A stretch of DNA of 49,519 bases from contig JAFWBP010000015.1 in assembly GCA_017507045.1 (NCBI GenBank), positions 1-49,519 of the forward strand, given 5' to 3'. This document shows positions 1 through 8,402 of this stretch, in pieces. Under the pieces are notes generated by a model, which was not told where the DNA came from, ran no database searches, and was given only the letters and a program-made list of their open reading frames with translations. The position numbers were made by a program, and so were the translations under genes. Each line of letters begins with the position of its first letter. Within the stretch, counting starts at the first letter, position 1. The stretch comes from Clostridia bacterium. Its GTDB lineage: Bacteria; Bacillota; Clostridia; Christensenellales; Borkfalkiaceae.

Positions 1-1
1 C

Positions 2-943
2 ATGGTAACTGGTGCTGCCCAGATGGATGGTGCTATCATCGTAGTAGCTGCAACTGATGGTCCTATGCCTCAGACCCGTGAGCACATCCTGCTCGCTCGT
101 CAGGTAGGTGTTCCTTATATCATCGTCTTCCTTAACAAGACGGATCAGCTCGACGATCCCGAACTTCTTGAGCTCGTTGAGATGGAAGTTAGAGAGCTTC
201 TTTCTTCCTACGATTTCCCCGGCGACGATATTCCGATCGTCAAGGGTTCTGCACTCAAGGCTCTCGAGAAGGCAGCAAGCGGTGCAGCAGACGTTCTCGA
301 GGCTCCCGAGTGCCAGTGCATCCTCGAGCTCATGGATGCTGTTGATGCTTACATCCCTACCCCCGAGCGCGACGATCAGAAGCCTTTCCTTCTTCCCGTC
401 GAGGACGTATTCACGATCTCCGGCCGCGGTACCGTTGCTACGGGCCGTGTAGAGAGAGGTGTTGCACACGTTGGCGATCCCGCCGAAATCGTTGGCCTCA
501 TCGCGAAGCCCAGAACCACCGTCATCACCGGTCTTGAAATGTTCCACAAGCTTCTTGATTCCGCTCAGGCAGGAGATAACGTTGGTGCGCTTCTCCGCGG
601 TATCAACAGAACGGACGTTGAGAAGGGCCAGGTTATTGCTAAGCCCGGCACCGTTCCCACCGCTATGAAGTTCGAGGCTCAGGTCTACGTTCTTACCAAG
701 GACGAAGGCGGCCGCCACACCGCGTTCTTCAACCACTATCGCCCTCAGTTCTTCATCAGAACGACGGACGTTACCGGTGCGATCGAGCTTCCCGAAGGCG
801 TTGAAATGGTTATGCCTGGTGACCACGTCACCATCACCGTTGAGCTCATCAAGCCCGTAGCTATCGAGGAAGGTCTCCGCTTCGCTATTCGCGAAGGCGG
901 CAGAACGGTTGGCTCCGGCGCCGTTTCCAAGATTCTCGGTTAA
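2..943 (+). CDS. tuf: Elongation factor Tu, 3' part (5' end outside window)
   Basis: GTPase that carries aminoacyl-tRNA to the ribosome. The visible 313 residues begin inside the GTPase domain ([11 protein letters not shown]; base 1 is the last base of the preceding codon), so roughly the first 90 residues, including the P-loop, lie before the window. The G4 motif NKTD follows near residue 45 and SALKAL (G5) near 83. Barrel domains 2 and 3 are complete, with [19 protein letters not shown] and the C-terminal [14 protein letters not shown]. The internal ATG at position 2 is not the real start. An intrinsic terminator follows after 13 nt, so this is the last gene of its transcript. Confidence 0.98.
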   Translation: MVTGAAQMDGAIIVVAATDGPMPQTREHILLARQVGVPYIIVFLNKTDQLDDPELLELVEMEVRELLSSYDFPGDDIPIVKGSALKALEKAASGAADVLEAPECQCILELMDAVDAYIPTPERDDQKPFLLPVEDVFTISGRGTVATGRVERGVAHVGDPAEIVGLIAKPRTTVITGLEMFHKLLDSAQAGDNVGALLRGINRTDVEKGQVIAKPGTVPTAMKFEAQVYVLTKDEGGRHTAFFNHYRPQFFIRTTDVTGAIELPEGVEMVMPGDHVTITVELIKPVAIEEGLRFAIREGGRTVGSGAVSKILG

Positions 944-956
944 TTAAGTCAACCAT

Positions 957-988
957 AAAAACACGGCTCATTCGAGCCGTGTTTTTCT
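957..988 (+). terminator. Intrinsic terminator of tuf
   Basis: A 9-bp perfect stem, ACACGGCTC (961-969) with GAGCCGTGT (974-982), ATTC loop, flanked by A4 upstream and a T-rich tail. Confidence 0.93.
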
Positions 989-990
989 TT

Positions 991-1159
991 TGCTATTCTT
1001 TCAGCATACAGAATGTTAAGCTTATGAGCGCCATCTTTCGGGCATGGGTGCCACAAACGCGGTCATGCGAACGAAAAATCAGCTTCCCTTCCGCAGGCTT
1101 CATGCTCCGTGCTCGGTGGCGCGGGTTGCAAAAATTCCGGCACATGCCGGAATTTTTTT
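991..1159 (+). other. Unexplained spacer, possible small structured RNA
   Basis: This 170-nt stretch lies between the tuf terminator and a second strong terminator, yet no gene in it is convincing. GCGCCATC (1028-1035) can pair with GGTGGCGC (1115-1122), enclosing a GCATG/CATGC pairing (1042-1046 with 1064-1068), which would give a branched fold closed just before the terminator stem at 1130. I see no clear promoter and do not recognise an RNA family. It could be a small RNA, a leader attenuator for the downstream gene, or decayed sequence. Confidence 0.3.
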
Positions 1160-1160
1160 T
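1130..1160 (+). terminator. Strong intrinsic terminator upstream of yihY
   Basis: A 12-bp perfect stem, AAAAATTCCGGC (1130-1141) with GCCGGAATTTTT (1146-1157), ACAT loop, then a T run. It is separate from the tuf terminator 140 nt upstream, so something in 991-1129 appears to be transcribed and ended here. Confidence 0.88.
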
Positions 1161-1181
1161 ACGTTGCACAACCTTTATAAT

Positions 1182-1994
1182 ATGGTTACGAAAAAGAGAA
1201 ACCTCAAAACCGCATACGAGAGGGGAAAGCGTGCCTATCGCGTTCTTACACAGCACCGATATACTACGATCGCAGGCACACTCGTATTTTTTCTCGTAAC
1301 TTCCATCGTGCCCTTCCTCTTTTGGCTCACGCTGCTCTTCGGCGGCTCCAACGTGGGCAGAGAGGAGATCCTCGGGCTAGAGCTCTTCGGGTGGGCAAAG
1401 GAACTGCTCATCTATCTGCAAACGAATGCGCAGGGCGCCTCGGGTGGAGCGAGCATATTTTTTCTGGCTACCACGCTTTGGTCCAGCTCGAGCTTCTTTT
1501 ACCATTTAAGAAGAAGCGGAGAAATCGTTTATGCATACAAACGACCGAACCAAGGTTGGAGGGTGCGTATTTCGGCGATCCTCGTTACGCTGGCCGTGCT
1601 TCTTTTTTTTGCCGCCGCAGGTGCGGTTTTGCTTGCAGGGATTTTCGCGCGGCGCTTTCTTTCTCCGTGGATTGGCTATCCCGCCGAGTACGCGCTTCTT
1701 CTCATTCTTGGCTTTTTCGCGGCGTGGATCCTCAATGCCTATGTTTGCCCATACCGTGTTAGCCCTACCGATACGCTCTGGGGAAGTCTTCTCACGGCGC
1801 TTCTTTGGCTTGTTGCCTCGGCGGCGTTCGCCGTGTACCTTAAGTTTTCCAGCCGGGAGAAGCTCTACGGCGCGCTTTCACTTGTGATTGTATTTCTCCT
1901 TTGGCTGTATTGGATGATGATCTGCTTCACCGTGGGCATGATCTATAACCGCCGCCATCTCAGGGTAAGAGGGCGCAAGCATAAGCGGCTTTAA
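1182..1994 (+). CDS. YihY/BrkB family inner-membrane protein
   Basis: A 270-residue polytopic membrane protein of the YihY/virulence-factor-BrkB family (function unsettled; formerly misnamed RNase BN). It begins MVTKKRNLKTAYERGKRAY, has about six hydrophobic segments and the family features PFLFWLTLLFG, LWSSSSFFYHLRRSGEIVY and, near the end, GALSLVIVFLLWLYWMMICFTVGMIYN, with a basic C-terminal tail. The ATG at 1182 is chosen because homology begins there and a strong terminator lies just upstream; the longer in-frame reading from 1044 would run through that terminator. No Shine-Dalgarno is visible, and a TATAAT hexamer (1176-1181) directly abuts the ATG. No good -35 lies 17 bp before it, so this is weaker evidence for a leaderless start than at 16738, 26194 or 31274. 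Confidence 0.85.
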   Translation: MVTKKRNLKTAYERGKRAYRVLTQHRYTTIAGTLVFFLVTSIVPFLFWLTLLFGGSNVGREEILGLELFGWAKELLIYLQTNAQGASGGASIFFLATTLWSSSSFFYHLRRSGEIVYAYKRPNQGWRVRISAILVTLAVLLFFAAAGAVLLAGIFARRFLSPWIGYPAEYALLLILGFFAAWILNAYVCPYRVSPTDTLWGSLLTALLWLVASAAFAVYLKFSSREKLYGALSLVIVFLLWLYWMMICFTVGMIYNRRHLRVRGRKHKRL

Positions 1995-2129
1995 GCACGC
2001 GTGCGCGTATCATTAAAAAAAAGGGGTGTTTTCGGACACGGTTGCCTCCTGCGATAAAAAAATCCCCCCCAAAAAACATACATTTTAAAAAAAATTTTAC
2101 TTTTCACAAAAAATTTTTTTCCAAAGCTA

Positions 2130-2158
2130 TTTACATTTGCAAAGATTTGTTGTAGAAT
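2130..2158 (+). promoter_or_regulatory. Promoter of the 1149-aa repeat protein
   Basis: TTTACA (2130-2135), 17-bp spacer, TAGAAT (2153-2158). The preceding 90 bases are long A and T runs that resemble an UP element. Predicted start near 2165, giving a leader of about 35 nt with GAGGTG as ribosome-binding site. Confidence 0.75.
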
Positions 2159-2199
2159 AGTGTATGAGAAAATATAGCGTTAAGCTGTGAGGTGAAATT

Positions 2200-5100
2200 A
2201 TGTCTGAAAAAACAAACAATAGCGAGATTTTGCTTCAGGGTGTTCACAATAGCATCGTGAAGGAAATCAAGGCAGTTCAAACGTCGGTCAAGGAGCTGAA
2301 GGCGAGCACTGCAAAGCAGTCCGCTGCCAACGATAAGGTTACCGAGAGCGTTCGTCAGGGAACGGATAAAGTTATCCGCGAGATTCAATTTCTCTTGCAG
2401 CAGAGCAGCGATATTCATCAGTCTTCGCAAAACGATAGCACCGCTGTGAAGGATGAGATCGTTAAGGCTGTCAATCAGAAGGCAGATGAGATCGCCAAGG
2501 CCGTTAACAAACGCACCGATGAGATGACGGTTTATCTCGAAAAGAAGATGCAGGAGGGCTTTGCGGCGCTGAAGAAGCAACTTCTTTCCGCGTTCAACTT
2601 TACCGCGCTCGAAGCTCGCCTTGCAAAGCGCCTCGAGATGGTGGAAGAAAACATTATCGAAACGGTGGAGGACATCGAGGACAGAATGGCAGAGAGCAAC
2701 GAAGAGCACGAAGCCAAGATGATCGAAGCTCCCGCCAAGGCTGTTGCCGCTTACGACGACGCCGCACTCCGCGAGGATATCGCAGCGCTTGGCGCAAAGA
2801 TCGATGCGATGTCAACGCCTGAAGCCATTGCTTACGACGACGCCGCACTCCGCGAGGAGATCGCAAAGCTCAGCGAGAAGATCGAAGCTTTCGAAGCACC
2901 CGAAGCAGTCGCTTACGACGACACCGCGATTCGCGAAGAAATCGCAGCGCTCGGCGAGAAGATCGAAGCGGCAGTATCTGCAAACGAAGAAGTTATCTCC
3001 CGCGAGGAGCAGATCTACGATAGACAGGCTGAGGACGAAGAAACATTGGCTACGATGATTGCCAATATTCGTGATGAGATCGATGCCGTCAAGTACGGCG
3101 TAACCGAAGTCAAGGAGCAGCTTGAAGCTCTTATGGAAGAGCCTGTCGAGGAAGAGATCGTCGAGGAAGAAGTTGCTGAAGAGATCGTCGAAGAAGCGCC
3201 CGTTGAGGAAGAAGTTGCTGAAGAGATCGTCGAAGAAGCGCCCGTTGAGGAAGAAGTTGCTGAAGAGATCATCGAGGAAGAAGTCATCGACGAAGAGTTC
3301 GAAGATATCACGCTCGAAGATTTCATTGATTACGATGTGCTCGCAGAGAAGATCGCTGCCATCCTTCCCGAACCTGATTACGATCTCATCGTGGATAAGG
3401 TTCTTGCCGCGATCCCCGAAGTAGATGAGAACGCGCTTATAGCAAACGTTGTTGCCGCGATCCCTGAGGTTGATGAAGATGCCCTCGTGGAGAAGGTAAT
3501 CGCCGCGATCCCCGTTGTTGATGAAGATGCCCTCGTGGAGAAGGTAATCGCCGCGATCCCCGTTGTTGACGAGGATGCAATCGTGGAGAAGGTAATTGCC
3601 GCGATCCCTGTTGTTGACGAAACTGCGATTGCGGATAAAGTTGTTGAAACGATGCCCGCGATTGATTACGAAGTAATGGCAGAAAATGTTGCAACCGTAC
3701 TTGAGAACGAGTTCGATGTCACGGTTGATGAGGAAGGCGTTCAGGCGATTGCTGCAAAGTTTGCTGAAACGGTTGATTACGATGCACTCACCGAAAAGGT
3801 TGTGGCGCTCGTAAAGGAAGAAGAGCCGGTAGATGAATTTGATTACGATGCACTTGCAAACAGAGTTGCCGAAATCGTAGAAGATAAGTTCCTTATCGTA
3901 GAAGAAGAGGAAGAGATTGATTACGAGGCAATTGCAACTAAGGTTGCCGAGATCCTCGAGGAGAAGCTCTTTGCCCAGGAAATTGAGGAAGAGGAAGAGT
4001 TCGATTACGATGCATACGCGAACAGAATCGCGGAGATTGTTGAAGAGCGCCTCGCTGCGGCAGAAGAGCCCGTAGAAGAATTCGATTACGAGGCTCTTGC
4101 GAACAGAGTCGTAGAGATTATCGAAGAAAAGCGCCAGGCAGCCGAAGAAGCGGCTCGCATCGCGGCCGAAGAGGAAGCAGCTCGCATCGCGGCCGAAGAA
4201 GAAGCGGCTCGCATCGCGGCCGAAGAGGAAGCGGCTCGCATCGCGGCCGAAGAGGAAGCGGCTCGCATCGCGGCCGAAGAAGAAGCAGCTCGCATTGCGG
4301 CCGAAGAAGAAGCAGCTCGCATTGCGGCCGAAGAAGAAGCAGCGGCAGCGCAAGCAGCGGCGGAAGCGGCGGAATACGAAGCGCTTGTAAACAGAATCGC
4401 TGAGGAACTCGAAGCGAGACGTAAAGCTGAAGAAGAAGCCGCAGCAGAAGAAGCCGCAGCAGAGGAAGCTGAAGAAGCCGTTGAGGAAGCTCCTGCTGAA
4501 GAGGTTGTTGAAGAAACCGTTGAGGAAGCTCCTACTGAAGAGGTTGTTGAAGAAGCCGCTGAGGAAGCTCCTGCTGAAGAGGTTGTTGAAGAAGCCGCTG
4601 AGGAAGCTCCTGCTGAAGAGGAAGCTGAAGAAGCCGTAGAGGAAGAGGTTGTTGAGGAAGTTGCTGAGCAGCCTGCGCCCATCGATTATGCTGAGATTGC
4701 CGCGAGAGTCGTAGAGCTTCTTGAAGCGAAGGGTCTCGTTGCCGCAACGGAAGCACCTGTTGAAGAGGTTGTTGAAGAGGCCGTTGAGGAAGCACCTGTT
4801 GAAGAGGTTGTTGAAGAGGCTGTTGAGGAAGCACCTGTTGAAGAGGTTGTTGAAGAGGTTGTTGAAGAGGCCGTTGAGGAAGCACCCGTAGAAGAGGTTG
4901 TTGAAGAGGCTGTCGAGGAAGAGCCTGTAGAAGAGCCCGCTCCCGTCGAGGAAGAGCCCGTAGAAGAGCCCGCTCCCATCGAGGAAGAGCCTGTAGAAGA
5001 GCCCGCTCCCGTTGAGGAAGAGCCTGTAGAAGAGCCCGCTCCCGTCGAGGAAGAGCCCGTAGAAGAGCCCGCTCCCGTTGAAGAAGAGATTGCTATCGCG

Positions 5101-5649
5101 GTTGCTCCTGTCGTTGAAGAAGAAGTCGTTGTTGATGAGCCTGTTCCCGAGAAGGAGCTTACCACGCGCTTTAAGAGAAGCTTCACGGCGAAGATCATTG
5201 AGAGCGAAGAAGTCATCAAGAATTACTACGGCACTCTCAAGAACACGTTCATGGCTTATTCGGATATCACGTCCCAGGTCAACTGGTCGAACGATCGCTT
5301 TGCTTACAACAACGAGACGGTTGCAAAGATCAGTGTTCGCGGTAAGACGCTTTGCCTCTACCTCGCACTCAATCCTGATGAGTTCCCTGAATCGGTATAT
5401 CACCAGAAGTTTGCCGGTAATACCAAGATGTACGAGAGAACGCCTCTCATGATGAAGGTCAAGAGCAATGTTGCGCTTAAGCGTTCCATTCGCTTGCTCG
5501 AGCTCCTCATGGAGCGTCTCGGCTCCGTAAAGGGCGAGATCGAAGAGGTTGATTACGCCGCGCAGTACGCCTTCCGCAGTGAAGAGGAGCTCATTGAAGA
5601 AGGGCTCATTAAGCTGGCGATCGTTGAGAAATCCGATCTTGATTTCTAA
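2200..5649 (+). CDS. Giant Glu-rich tandem-repeat coiled-coil protein with conserved-looking C-terminal domain
   Basis: 1149 residues, very acidic, with no signal peptide and no membrane segment, so probably cytoplasmic. Order: residues 1-170, coiled coil with heptad-like KEIKAVQTSVKELK; about 183-254, three AYDDAALREEI..LGEKIEA units; about 314-367, EEVAEEIVEEAP units; about 387-487, 16-residue VDEDALVEKVIAAIPV repeats; about 488-644, degenerate DYDALANRVAEIVEE units; 649-711, seven nonapeptides EEAARIAAE; about 744-960, VEEAPAEEVVEEA and EEEPVEEPAPV repeats; about 987-1149, a globular domain (FKRSFTAKIIESEE.., RGKTLCLYLALNP). I recall similar C-terminal domains in other clostridial proteins but cannot name a family. 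ATG is supported by GAGGTG 11 nt upstream. It is followed by the RNase J gene after 118 nt. Role unknown; a scaffold or cytoskeletal element is a guess. Confidence 0.9.
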   Translation: MSEKTNNSEILLQGVHNSIVKEIKAVQTSVKELKASTAKQSAANDKVTESVRQGTDKVIREIQFLLQQSSDIHQSSQNDSTAVKDEIVKAVNQKADEIAKAVNKRTDEMTVYLEKKMQEGFAALKKQLLSAFNFTALEARLAKRLEMVEENIIETVEDIEDRMAESNEEHEAKMIEAPAKAVAAYDDAALREDIAALGAKIDAMSTPEAIAYDDAALREEIAKLSEKIEAFEAPEAVAYDDTAIREEIAALGEKIEAAVSANEEVISREEQIYDRQAEDEETLATMIANIRDEIDAVKYGVTEVKEQLEALMEEPVEEEIVEEEVAEEIVEEAPVEEEVAEEIVEEAPVEEEVAEEIIEEEVIDEEFEDITLEDFIDYDVLAEKIAAILPEPDYDLIVDKVLAAIPEVDENALIANVVAAIPEVDEDALVEKVIAAIPVVDEDALVEKVIAAIPVVDEDAIVEKVIAAIPVVDETAIADKVVETMPAIDYEVMAENVATVLENEFDVTVDEEGVQAIAAKFAETVDYDALTEKVVALVKEEEPVDEFDYDALANRVAEIVEDKFLIVEEEEEIDYEAIATKVAEILEEKLFAQEIEEEEEFDYDAYANRIAEIVEERLAAAEEPVEEFDYEALANRVVEIIEEKRQAAEEAARIAAEEEAARIAAEEEAARIAAEEEAARIAAEEEAARIAAEEEAARIAAEEEAARIAAEEEAAAAQAAAEAAEYEALVNRIAEELEARRKAEEEAAAEEAAAEEAEEAVEEAPAEEVVEETVEEAPTEEVVEEAAEEAPAEEVVEEAAEEAPAEEEAEEAVEEEVVEEVAEQPAPIDYAEIAARVVELLEAKGLVAATEAPVEEVVEEAVEEAPVEEVVEEAVEEAPVEEVVEEVVEEAVEEAPVEEVVEEAVEEEPVEEPAPVEEEPVEEPAPIEEEPVEEPAPVEEEPVEEPAPVEEEPVEEPAPVEEEIAIAVAPVVEEEVVVDEPVPEKELTTRFKRSFTAKIIESEEVIKNYYGTLKNTFMAYSDITSQVNWSNDRFAYNNETVAKISVRGKTLCLYLALNPDEFPESVYHQKFAGNTKMYERTPLMMKVKSNVALKRSIRLLELLMERLGSVKGEIEEVDYAAQYAFRSEEELIEEGLIKLAIVEKSDLDF
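3472..3663 (+). repeat. 48-bp tandem repeats inside the coding region
   Basis: Four consecutive 48-bp units encode VDEDALVEKVIAAIPV-type repeats. The first two (3472-3519 and 3520-3567) are identical base for base; the next two diverge progressively. This points to recent in-frame duplication. Confidence 0.92.
4144..4332 (+). repeat. 27-bp tandem repeats, seven copies
   Basis: Seven head-to-tail 27-bp units encode EEAARIAAE. They differ only at wobble positions (GAA/GAG, GCG/GCA, ATC/ATT), so the array probably changes copy number. Confidence 0.95.
4915..5079 (+). repeat. 33-bp tandem repeats, five copies
   Basis: Five near-identical 33-bp units encode EEEPVEEPAPV/I, a Pro-Glu rod just before the C-terminal domain. 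Confidence 0.85.
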
Positions 5650-5767
5650 TCGAAATCAATACTAATTCGAAAACAGATGCGGAGAGTCGGAGTTTCGGCT
5701 CTCCCGTTTTGTTTGAAGAAGGAATTACGCGTACAAAATAAAATACGCAAATCGTAAGGAGTAAAGT

Positions 5768-7684
5768 TTGAACAAAAAGGCAAAGACGGGTAAATCCAAA
5801 GAAAAGGCAGCAGATCCCATCGAGCTCGCAATTTTAAGCGGCATCGAGGCATATCAGCGAGAAAAGGAAGCGAAGGAGCAGCCCCTCGCCGGTAAGCGCA
5901 AAGCGAGCAAAGGGCGCGCCGAAAGGATCGCAGAGAATGGGATCAAATCCAAGGAGCCTAAGCGCACAAAGGCCAAGAAGCAAACCGCGGATGACCAACC
6001 CATGCTCAAAGCTAAGGCCTCCAAAAAGGGAAGGGGAAAAAAGCCCATAAAAATCCTTTTCTTCGGCGGTGTTGGTGAGATCGGCAAGAATATGACGGCC
6101 ATTGAATACGGGAACGATATCATCGTGATAGATGCAGGCATCATCTTCCCCACGGAAGAAATGCCGGGCATTGATCTCGTATTCCCCGAAATCACCTATC
6201 TCGTTGCGAACAAGAATAAGATCCGCGGCGTCTTTTTAACGCACGGGCATGAAGATCACATTGGCGGCGTTCCCTATCTTATGAAGGAGCTTGATCCGAG
6301 CACCCCCATCTATGGCACCAAGCTCACGCTCGCCCTTGTTGATAATAAATTGCACGAACACCGCTTAAACAACGTTGTGGAGCGCACCGTAAGCCCCAAA
6401 GATAAGATCAAGGTAGGCGCCTTTACCGTTAATATCGTTAACGTCAACCACTCGATTGCCGGTGCAACTGCTCTTGCCATCGAAACGCCATACGGCATAA
6501 TTTTCCACAGCGGCGATTTTAAGATCGATCTCACGCCTATTGCAGGCGCACCGATTGATCTTGCAGAGATCGCCGAGTATGGCAAGCGAGGGGTACTTCT
6601 CTATTTTGGAGAATCCACAAACATTGAGCGCCCCGGCTTTACGATGAGTGAAAAAGTTGTTGGCACCACCTTGGAGCACCTCTTCGCCGAACACGCAAAT
6701 AGGCGCATTATTATTGCCACTTTCGCTTCAAACGTCTACCGTCTTCAGCAGATCATTGATCTTGCAGTGAAGTATCGGCGTAAGGTCGCCCTCTCCGGGC
6801 GCAGCATGCTCAACGTTGTTGAGGCGGCGGCAAAGATTGGGGAAATCACCATTCCAGAGGGCGTGCTCATTGACGTAGAAAAAGCAAAAAATTACTTTGA
6901 TCGTGAGATCGTGATCATCTCCACGGGCTCGCAGGGCGAACCCATGTCTGCGCTCACCCGTATGGCGGCCGGTGAATTCAACAAAGTTACCATCGGCGCA
7001 AGCGATACAATCATTATCTCGGCAAGCCCCATTCCGGGCAACGAGCGCATGGTTCACCGCGTCATCAACAATCTCATGAAGCGCGGTGCCGAGGTTGTTT
7101 ACGAAAGCCTTGAGAAGATTCACGTTTCCGGGCACGCTTGCCAGGAAGAGCACAAGGTGATGCTCTCCCTTCTTCAGCCCAAGTTCTTTATTCCCGTACA
7201 CGGGGAATATCGGCACCTAAGGCGTCATGCGCAGCTTGCGCAGGAGCTTGGCATGCAGCCCTCCAATATCTTCATTCCCGATATCGGCGTATGCGTTGAG
7301 CTTACGGAAGAAGCGCTCAAGCAGGGCGAGAGCTTCCCTGCAGGCGCTCGCCTCATTGATGGCAGCGGCTTTGAGGATTACGGCACGAGCGAGGTGTTAA
7401 AGGATCGAATTCGCATGTCGAGCGAGGGGCTTTTTATCGTTTGCGTAGCGGTTGCCAAGGGCATGGTACTGGGCGATCCCCTCATTGAGAGCCGCGGTTT
7501 CGTTTTCTCTGATGAACAGGATTCCATGCGTGAACTTCGTGAAGTCGCTCAAAAAGCGATTGAAAGCGCGGGTACGGTAGATAAAGAGGAGCTGGCGCTT
7601 GCCCTCCGCCGCGCCGTTAAGAACTATCTCTTCAAAAAGACGAAGCAATCCCCCATGATCATTCCCATCGTGCAAGAATTATAA
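5768..7684 (+). CDS. rnj: Ribonuclease J with long basic N-terminal extension
   Basis: Metallo-beta-lactamase/beta-CASP ribonuclease with 5'-exo and endonuclease activity in mRNA decay and rRNA maturation. The enzyme body starts near residue 92 (KPIKILFFGGVGEIGKNM). The metal site LTHGHEDHIGG is near 157-167, with FHSGDFKID, GRSM, the ISTGSQGEPMSALTR segment and C-terminal HVSGHACQEEHK followed by FIPVHGEYRHL. At 638 residues it is about 80-90 longer than usual because of an N-terminal tail rich in Lys, Arg, Ala and Glu. The TTG start is supported by TAAGGAG at 5756-5762. No terminator is obvious between it and the preceding acidic repeat gene, so co-transcription is possible. Confidence 0.95.
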   Translation: MNKKAKTGKSKEKAADPIELAILSGIEAYQREKEAKEQPLAGKRKASKGRAERIAENGIKSKEPKRTKAKKQTADDQPMLKAKASKKGRGKKPIKILFFGGVGEIGKNMTAIEYGNDIIVIDAGIIFPTEEMPGIDLVFPEITYLVANKNKIRGVFLTHGHEDHIGGVPYLMKELDPSTPIYGTKLTLALVDNKLHEHRLNNVVERTVSPKDKIKVGAFTVNIVNVNHSIAGATALAIETPYGIIFHSGDFKIDLTPIAGAPIDLAEIAEYGKRGVLLYFGESTNIERPGFTMSEKVVGTTLEHLFAEHANRRIIIATFASNVYRLQQIIDLAVKYRRKVALSGRSMLNVVEAAAKIGEITIPEGVLIDVEKAKNYFDREIVIISTGSQGEPMSALTRMAAGEFNKVTIGASDTIIISASPIPGNERMVHRVINNLMKRGAEVVYESLEKIHVSGHACQEEHKVMLSLLQPKFFIPVHGEYRHLRRHAQLAQELGMQPSNIFIPDIGVCVELTEEALKQGESFPAGARLIDGSGFEDYGTSEVLKDRIRMSSEGLFIVCVAVAKGMVLGDPLIESRGFVFSDEQDSMRELREVAQKAIESAGTVDKEELALALRRAVKNYLFKKTKQSPMIIPIVQEL

Positions 7685-7695
7685 TTTACGATTCC

Positions 7696-7723
7696 TGCCT
7701 GCATCATTGAAAAACTGCAGGCA
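7696..7723 (+). other. Hairpin after rnj without U-tract
   Basis: TGCCTGCA (7696-7703) pairs with TGCAGGCA (7716-7723). There is no T run, so it is not a classical terminator; it may be an mRNA stabiliser or processing element between rnj and the next gene. Confidence 0.5.
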
Positions 7724-7748
7724 CAGCTTTGAAAAAAGGAGAAAAACC

Positions 7749-8402
7749 GTGAAAAACAATTGGTGGCTCTATGCTCTGCTTATCATTACAGCAATTAGCG
7801 GCGTCGTTTGGACGGCGGTGGGCTTCGTACAAGGCGTGGCCTATTTGCAATGGATAGGAATAATCGGGCTTGTGGTTGCGGCTTTCGCCGCCGTAACGAT
7901 CGTTCCGCAGAGCGAATTCACGTCTAAATGCAATCAGCTTTTTGATGCAGGTAAGTATTCGGAAGCGCGCGATTACATTGAGAAAGCAATGAAGAATCCG
8001 CTTTACTTTTTGGTCCGGATCACCGTGAAAGAGTACTATATCAGCGCTTGTATGGCGCTCGACGATTTGGAAACGGCTTCGCGTTATGTTGAGAGCCTTC
8101 GCCACGGAGGCGGTGCGGGCTGGAAGTACAAAACGGCGTACTCTCATATTCTAATCAAGCTTGATGCAGGCGATATAGAAACCGCACGCACAGAATATGA
8201 AGAATTCCGCACGCAATGTGCGCATGCGGAAATCTATCGTGAGCAAATTGCAATTTTAAAGGCGATTTTTCAAAGGCTTCTCACTGTGCGTAATACCGAG
8301 CCTCTGCCTGCCGCAGCAGTTGAATCGCCGTATCCCGTTATCAGCCGCATCTTAGGCAAACATTACGAGGCGCAGTTCGCCGAAAGTGATTTTGAGTTGT
8401 GA
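7749..8402 (+). CDS. Membrane-anchored protein with TPR-like helices
   Basis: 217 residues, starting at GTG (7749) with AAAGGAG seven bases upstream. Two hydrophobic segments (about 5-25 and 32-52: WWLYALLIITAISGVVWTAV and GIIGLVVAAFAAVTIV) are followed by a soluble domain with helix pairs typical of TPR-like solenoids (CNQLFDAGKYSEARDYIEKAMKNP, ACMALDDLETASRYVESL, KLDAGDIETARTEYEEF). It overlaps the next gene by 4 nt (GTGA), so translation is coupled to the TrmR-like methyltransferase. No specific function is recognised; an assembly or tethering role is only inferred from the fold. Confidence 0.8.
   Translation: MKNNWWLYALLIITAISGVVWTAVGFVQGVAYLQWIGIIGLVVAAFAAVTIVPQSEFTSKCNQLFDAGKYSEARDYIEKAMKNPLYFLVRITVKEYYISACMALDDLETASRYVESLRHGGGAGWKYKTAYSHILIKLDAGDIETARTEYEEFRTQCAHAEIYREQIAILKAIFQRLLTVRNTEPLPAAAVESPYPVISRILGKHYEAQFAESDFEL

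Noticed and set aside
1176..1184. TATAAT abutting the yihY ATG as a leaderless promoter
   Set aside because: Same spacing problem and no -35; noted in the gene entry but not counted with the three good cases.
4144..4332. CRISPR array
   Set aside because: The 27-bp units are adjacent, without spacers, and code for an in-frame peptide repeat.
4086..5219. Ser-rich antisense frames over the repeats
   Set aside because: Same cause: antisense of GAA/GAG and GCx repeats in another frame.
2812..5403. 863-codon open frame antisense to the repeat protein
   Set aside because: It is the mirror of Glu-rich codons (GAA/GAG read as TTC/CTC), which contain no stops on the other strand. The product is low-complexity Phe/Leu/Arg/Asn with no start signal or domain.
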